DNA from: Tannerellaceae bacterium
Lineage (GTDB): Bacteria > Bacteroidota > Bacteroidia > Bacteroidales > Tannerellaceae
Reading direction: 5' to 3'
DNA: 19,223 nucleotides
Assembly (NCBI GenBank): GCA_031276545.1
Contig: JAISMW010000062.1
Location: 1 to 19,223 of the forward strand
This document shows positions 15,376 through 19,223 of the stretch, in pieces. The position numbers were made by a program, and so were the translations under genes. Each line of letters starts with the position of its first letter. Positions within the stretch are counted from its first letter, which is position 1. A model generated the notes under the pieces. That model was not told the DNA's origin. It searched no databases and saw nothing but the letters and a program-made list of their open reading frames with translations.

Positions 15376-17328
15376 TTATCGGTATTCAATCCGGTATACG
15401 TTGAACGATTCTCCCTTTACGTCCAGCGAAAGGGAGTTTCCCTGCAACGCTATTCCGTAGTCCGCCGGGACGATTCGGTCAGGATCGTCCACGGTGTTCT
15501 CCTCCTGCATACCGCCCGACAGCACGGTGGCCGCCGCCTCCTGCTGCAATACCATCCCCTTCGGAAGGTCGATGCGGACGCGGATATCCCGGCCGGCGGC
15601 GGAGGTATTGGCCAGTTTCAGGATAAGTTCCTTCTTCTCCGTGTCGATCACGGCGCTGGCATACAGTTGTTCATCTCCGGCCACCGCCTTTCCCCGGCGG
15701 GTAAGCGGCAGCACGTTCGTGCCCTTATTGAGGCTGTAAAGCTGCTGCACATAGTAGCTGGGCGATTTTGCCACGCGGAGATTGTCGAACCATATCAGGT
15801 CGGGATTCCACTGCCAGGCGTCCACATGCGCCAGCAGCGGAGCGTAGGTGGCCAGGTGAACCACGTCGGCATTGCGCTCTATCCCGGTCAGGAAAGCCGC
15901 TTCGGCCAGGGCGGCCTCGAAGTTGTTCTTCTTCACCGGACGGGTATGCGCGGCATATTCGCCGGCAAATACCTTTGGCCCCTTGCGGTCGTAGCTGTCG
16001 TAGCGTCCGGCGTTGTCCAGAAACCACTGGGGAGGCATATAGTAATGTTCGTCCACCAGGTCGGCCTTCAGCGCTTTCATCTGCGGCCACAAACGGTCGA
16101 ACTCCTTGCCCGAAGCCGAGGGGCCGGCGGTACCCACCAGTTTGATATGGGGATAGCGTGGGCGTATCTGCTTCATAAACGCCTCCAGATAGATGTGGTA
16201 CAGCTCGCCCCACTGCTCGTTGCCGATGGCCAGGTATTTCAGATGGAAAGGTTCGGGATGCCCCATTTCGGCGCGTATTTTTCCCCAGGGGTCGGTAGCC
16301 GGCGCGTTGGCAAAGGCTATCAGGTCCAGGGCGTCGTCTATGTAGGGCTGTAGCGAATCCAGCGGAACCACCTGCTCCCGGCCGGTCTGGAACTGGCAGG
16401 AAAAGCCGCAGCTAATCACCGGAAGCGGCTCGGCTCCCCAGTCTTCGGCCAGAAGGAAGAACTCGAAGAAGCCCAGACCGTAGGACTGAAAATAGTCGGG
16501 AAAGAACTTATGCCGGAACTCGTAGTTCCAGCGGTTTTCGTTGACCGGACGGTTTTCTACCGCCCCCAGCGTATGTTTCCACTGATAGCGGGTAGCCAGG
16601 TTGTTGCCCTCCACGATGCAACCTCCCGGAAAGCGCAGCACGCCCGGCTTCAGCTCGGCCAGCGTTTGAGCAATATCGGGGCGCATCCCGTTTTCGCGGC
16701 CTTTCCAGGTATCAACGGGGAAGAGGGAGACATGCTCCAGGTCGGCGGCGCCTTCGGTCAGCAGCCCCACATGGAGCCGTCCGTGCGCATCGGTCGCGGC
16801 AGCGGTCAGCACGACGGTATATTTCTTCCAGGCCGTCCCCTCAATTTCGATCTCGGCGCTCCCCGCCGGATTGTTCCTGCTGTCCACCAGTTCGGCCAGG
16901 ATTTTCATCGGAGCGCCGTCCGTCGAGCGGGCGTACACAGAGAAGCGGTACGACGCCTTTTCCCTGATACCGATACCCCGGAACCCCTCATTCATCAGTC
17001 CGGTACCCGTCAGCAGTTCCCGTCTGTTCGTAAGCCTCACATAATGCGGATTGCGTTCGAAAGGCCCGTCCGTGCGCACCTCCACCGGCCCGTAGGTCAT
17101 CCACCCCGATAGCGGCGTATGGGTAAAATCGAACGAGCGGTTTTTCACCAGTTCGGCATACAGTCCTCCGTCGGCTGCGAAATTGATATCCTCAAAAAAA
17201 ACGCCATACATATCCGGCTGTATGGCAGCGCCCGCTTTTTTCGCATCGAGAACCAACTCGATCGCCTGCGGCTGTCCGTGCAGGATTCCTGCAAGCACAC
17301 ATAAAATTCCCGTAAATACTGCTTTCAT
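15376..17328 (-). CDS. Secreted GH51 alpha-L-arabinofuranosidase
   Basis: Releases terminal alpha-L-arabinofuranosyl groups from plant polysaccharides such as arabinan or arabinoxylan. The 650-residue product begins with a signal peptide (MKAVFTGILCVLAGILHGQP, cleavage probably near residue 18-22; no clear lipobox), so it acts in the periplasm or outside. The GH51 opening GVFFEDINFAADGGLYAEL is at 42-60, a carbohydrate-binding-like insert at about 70-205, and the catalytic core 'LRFPGGCIVEGN' from 231. Glu371 in AIGNEQWGE is the expected acid/base and Glu457 in FAGEYAAH the expected nucleophile. A C-terminal beta domain follows from about 540. The frame is open upstream to 17430, but the extra 34 residues precede the signal peptide, so I use the ATG at 17328. 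There is no SusC/SusD pair nearby, which is unusual for such an enzyme in this group. Confidence 0.93.
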   Translation of the reverse strand: MKAVFTGILCVLAGILHGQPQAIELVLDAKKAGAAIQPDMYGVFFEDINFAADGGLYAELVKNRSFDFTHTPLSGWMTYGPVEVRTDGPFERNPHYVRLTNRRELLTGTGLMNEGFRGIGIREKASYRFSVYARSTDGAPMKILAELVDSRNNPAGSAEIEIEGTAWKKYTVVLTAAATDAHGRLHVGLLTEGAADLEHVSLFPVDTWKGRENGMRPDIAQTLAELKPGVLRFPGGCIVEGNNLATRYQWKHTLGAVENRPVNENRWNYEFRHKFFPDYFQSYGLGFFEFFLLAEDWGAEPLPVISCGFSCQFQTGREQVVPLDSLQPYIDDALDLIAFANAPATDPWGKIRAEMGHPEPFHLKYLAIGNEQWGELYHIYLEAFMKQIRPRYPHIKLVGTAGPSASGKEFDRLWPQMKALKADLVDEHYYMPPQWFLDNAGRYDSYDRKGPKVFAGEYAAHTRPVKKNNFEAALAEAAFLTGIERNADVVHLATYAPLLAHVDAWQWNPDLIWFDNLRVAKSPSYYVQQLYSLNKGTNVLPLTRRGKAVAGDEQLYASAVIDTEKKELILKLANTSAAGRDIRVRIDLPKGMVLQQEAAATVLSGGMQEENTVDDPDRIVPADYGIALQGNSLSLDVKGESFNVYRIEYR

Positions 17329-17490
17329 TTTGCTAAAAAAATATAGTTGATCATGATATAATCCTTTCACACAGAAGAGAACCCCGTCTCCCGCCCGATG
17401 GCCACAAAAGTATACCATATTTCCGGACATCCGACGCCGCGGTAAGGAAAAACCTCCGGCAAACCGGCTCCGGCGGAATTTTTAGTACGG

Positions 17491-17970
17491 CGATCCACAA
17501 GTGGATCGGGATAAAAACAATTTTTTTGAAGCTGATCCACTAGTGGATCGGGACAAAAACAATTTTTTTGAAGCCGATCCACTAATGGATCGGGATAAAA
17601 ACAATTTTTTTGAAGCTGATCCACTAGTGGATCGGGGCAAAATATTTTTTTTTGAAGCCGATCCACTAGTGGATCAGTTCAATAATATCTATATTGAAGG
17701 CGATCCACTAGTGGATCAGTTCAATAATATCTATATTAAAGGCGATCCACTAGTGGATCAGTTCAATAATATCTATATTAGAAGCGATCCACAAGTGGAT
17801 CAGTTCAATAATATCTATATTGAAGGCGATCCACTACTGGATCAGTTCAATAATATCTATATTGAAGCCGATCCACAAGTGGATCAGTTCAATAATATCT
17901 ATATTATAGTCGATCCACAAGTGGATCAGTTCAATAATATCTATATTAAAGCCGATCCACAAGTGGATCG
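17491..17970. repeat. Tandem dyad array 2: 12 units, exact 42-bp pitch
   Basis: Twelve copies of GATCCAC-(TA or AA)-GTGGATC start at 17492 and then every 42 bp to 17954, without a single pitch change. Eight or nine-bp arms form in some copies (flanking C/G or CC/GG). Copies 3 and 9 have one arm base changed. Linkers are 26 bp between the 16-bp cores. Copies 1-4 are followed by an A-run/T-run linker (gggataaaaacaattttttt...), while copies 5-11 are followed by a different linker containing the inverted pair TTCAATA...TATTGAA. The fourth linker is a variant of the first kind. The pitch is unaffected by the change. The array lies between the divergent arabinofuranosidase (start 17328) and DUF6261 copy 2 (start 18133). 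The flanks 17329-17490 and 17971-18090 show no gene; the latter is A-rich. Confidence 0.95.
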
Positions 17971-18071
17971 CCTTCCCCAAAATGGCCGAAAACCCTCTTT
18001 CAGTCAGGGAAAAGGCTGCGGAACGGCGGGGTGAATAAAAAAATAAAAAAAATATGCCGGGAAAAATGTAG

Positions 18072-18098
18072 TTTGTACAAAATACTTCCGTAAATTGC
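18072..18098 (+). promoter_or_regulatory. Weak candidate promoter for DUF6261 copy 2
   Basis: TTTG at 18072-18075 and TAAATTGC at 18091-18098 resemble -33 and -7 elements, but the 15-bp gap is short and the -7 match imperfect. It lies about 100 bp after the last dyad of array 2 and about 35 bp before the ATG. Confidence 0.25.
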
Positions 18099-18132
18099 AA
18101 GCCTATCATTAATCCAGTAAAAAAACAAAACA

Positions 18133-18981
18133 ATGAAAGTGTTAAGAATCCCCCTGAGACGTCTTCGCAACGAAGAATGGTTTGAACTCCTGAGCATCTT
18201 TTTGCAGAAAGTATTGCAGATCGGAGCCGGCTCGATTGGTCTGGCCGCTCTGATAACGCGGTTTACCCCGCTATTCAAACATGCCGACAAATTGCTGAAG
18301 GTACTGCACAAAAGCCTGTATACCGCCGACATGGAAACGGCCGACAAAAAGCGCGGCGACATCCTGCAAGGTTTGTACGCCGTAGTAAAAGGTTCGCAGA
18401 AACAACCCGACGAAGCCAAACGCAGAGCAGCCACCCAGCTCTTTAACGTGCTGAAAATATACCGGAAATCCACCACCCGGGGCGGATATGCCGAAGAAAC
18501 AGGCACCGTGCGCAATCTGCTGCAGGATCTGCAGGAAAAGTATGCCGCCGAAGTCGCGCTGCTGGGGCTGGGCGAATGGGTGACAGCCCTCTCCGCAGCC
18601 GAACAGGAATTTCTTGAGCATCTCAGCGAACGCGAAAAAGAAAACATCGCCAAGCCGAAAGGAAACCTCGTAGAAGCGCGCCGGCAAGTAGACGCCATCT
18701 ATCTGGCCGCCATCAACGTGCTGGACGCCCAACTGGTAGCCGACGGACTGGACAGCGTGGAAGAGCCGGAAGAAGAGGAAGACGACGAAGACGAAGGCGG
18801 CGACGGACCCGTTGAAGGCCGTGACACGCCGGGCGACGCACCGCAGGGAAACGCCACGTACGACTTCGTCGTATCGTGGAACGAAACCCTCAAAAGCTAC
18901 CAGACACTGCTGAACCGCCGCGACGGACTGCGCAGCAAAAAGGAAGAAGACCCGGAAGACGACAGCCCCGTAGAAGGCTGA
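18133..18981 (+). CDS. DUF6261 family protein, copy 2
   Basis: A 282-residue soluble protein, paralogous to the one at 4677-5501. LRNEEWF is again at residues 11-17, and the helical body includes 'LFNVLKIYRKSTTRGGYAEETGTVRNLLQDL' (103-133), matching copy 1 closely in layout. An acidic run at 210-221 is followed by GPVEGRDT (225-232), the helix 'YDFVVSWNETLKSYQTLL' and a charged tail. The tail ends EEDPEDDSPVEG, repeating the acidic-plus-PVEG motif. It has no signal peptide, membrane segment or recognised DNA-binding motif. The first coding bases lie 163 bp after repeat array 2. It is apparently monocistronic, with a strong terminator 30 bp after the stop. Family assignment is fairly certain; no function is known to me. 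Confidence 0.85.
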   Translation: MKVLRIPLRRLRNEEWFELLSIFLQKVLQIGAGSIGLAALITRFTPLFKHADKLLKVLHKSLYTADMETADKKRGDILQGLYAVVKGSQKQPDEAKRRAATQLFNVLKIYRKSTTRGGYAEETGTVRNLLQDLQEKYAAEVALLGLGEWVTALSAAEQEFLEHLSEREKENIAKPKGNLVEARRQVDAIYLAAINVLDAQLVADGLDSVEEPEEEEDDEDEGGDGPVEGRDTPGDAPQGNATYDFVVSWNETLKSYQTLLNRRDGLRSKKEEDPEDDSPVEG

Positions 18982-19010
18982 CCCCCGCTGGAAAAACATG
19001 CAAAAGACCG

Positions 19011-19056
19011 ACAGCCCGCTCTTCCGGAAAGGGAGAGCGGGCTGTACGTTTTTTCT
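19011..19056 (+). terminator. Strong rho-independent terminator of DUF6261 copy 2
   Basis: ACAGCCCGCTC (19011-19021) pairs perfectly with GAGCGGGCTGT (19035-19045) around a 13-nt loop, followed by ACGTTTTTTCTT. An 11-bp G+C-rich stem with a U-tract is a textbook intrinsic terminator. Confidence 0.85.
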
Positions 19057-19110
19057 TATTGATTGTATAATTTTTTAATGCCATACAAAGGAGTGGCAAT
19101 CAGAAATGGG

Positions 19111-19118
19111 TATCTTTA
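19111..19118 (+). promoter_or_regulatory. Candidate -7 box for the gene at the right edge
   Basis: TATCTTTA matches TAnnTTTG except at the last base and lies 21 bp before the ATG at 19140. Confidence 0.4.
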
Positions 19119-19139
19119 ACAAACTAATTTTTAAAAGAA

Positions 19140-19223
19140 ATGAAACATGTATGTATAACTTTACAACTCTCTGTCCTTCTCGCCTGTTCCGCAGGACTTT
19201 TTGCGGAATGCGCAAACGACAGT
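19140..19223 (+). CDS. N-terminus of a probable exported protein (partial)
   Basis: The first 28 codons run off the window. The start MKHVCITLQLSVLLACSAGLF is a signal peptide: a short basic start and a hydrophobic core. VLLAC resembles a lipobox (Cys16) but has Leu at -2, so either a lipoprotein or an ordinary secreted protein is possible. A terminator and a promoter-like box separate it from the DUF6261 gene. Nothing can be said about function. Confidence 0.6.
   Translation, partial: MKHVCITLQLSVLLACSAGLFAECANDS

Noticed and set aside
17501..18034. Open frame encoding a 14-residue repeat (DPLVDQFNNIYIEG-like) over array 2, and a matching minus-strand frame
   Set aside because: The 42-bp pitch is divisible by three and the unit has no stop codon, so a repeat peptide is automatic. 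The palindrome gives DPLVD on both strands. No start or ribosome site supports translation, though a real 14-residue repeat protein cannot be wholly excluded.

Overview
This window looks like a chromosomal segment of a Bacteroidales bacterium (Bacteroides/Parabacteroides-like; genus not resolved). The evidence is the -7 boxes of the form TAnnTTTG, the weak A-rich ribosome binding sites, the lipoprotein signals, the hisH-hisA-hisF-hisIE-ftsE-lysC-lysA gene order, and two members of the Bacteroidales-specific DUF6261 family. No rRNA, tRNA, transposase, integrase or CRISPR array was seen.

Layout. (1) 1-2700 is A+T-rich and holds small genes on both strands: an Ig-like (Big_2) lipoprotein, a Cys-rich small protein, a small membrane-anchored protein, a small acidic protein, and two minus-strand ORFs that may be 5'-truncated. 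(2) 2704-4559 is a 45-unit tandem array with a 41/42-bp pitch, followed by a DUF6261 gene (4677-5501). (3) 5767-12915 is a G+C-richer plus-strand run: the last steps of imidazole-glycerol-phosphate formation in histidine synthesis (hisH, hisA, hisF, hisIE), an FtsE-type ATPase, aspartate kinase and diaminopimelate decarboxylase (the first and last steps of the lysine/DAP pathway), and a membrane GT2 glycosyltransferase. (4) 17328 down to 12955 is a minus-strand pair: a secreted GH51 alpha-L-arabinofuranosidase and a MacB/FtsX-type permease without a visible ATPase. (5) 17491-17970 is a second tandem array, 12 units at exactly 42 bp, followed by a second DUF6261 gene (18133-18981) with a strong terminator. 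The window ends in the first 28 codons of a probable exported protein.

The most interesting signal is what regions 2 and 5 share. The two arrays have unrelated sequences but the same architecture: a G+C-rich dyad (about 9-bp arms, 1-2 bp centre), then an A/T-rich linker that carries a second dyad, repeated every 41-42 bp (four helical turns). Each lies between divergently transcribed genes and ends 118 or 163 bp before the start codon of a DUF6261 paralogue. I read this as a candidate undescribed 'phased dyad array + DUF6261' module. Its function cannot be told from the sequence; operator array, DNA-organising site and source of hairpin RNA are all open.
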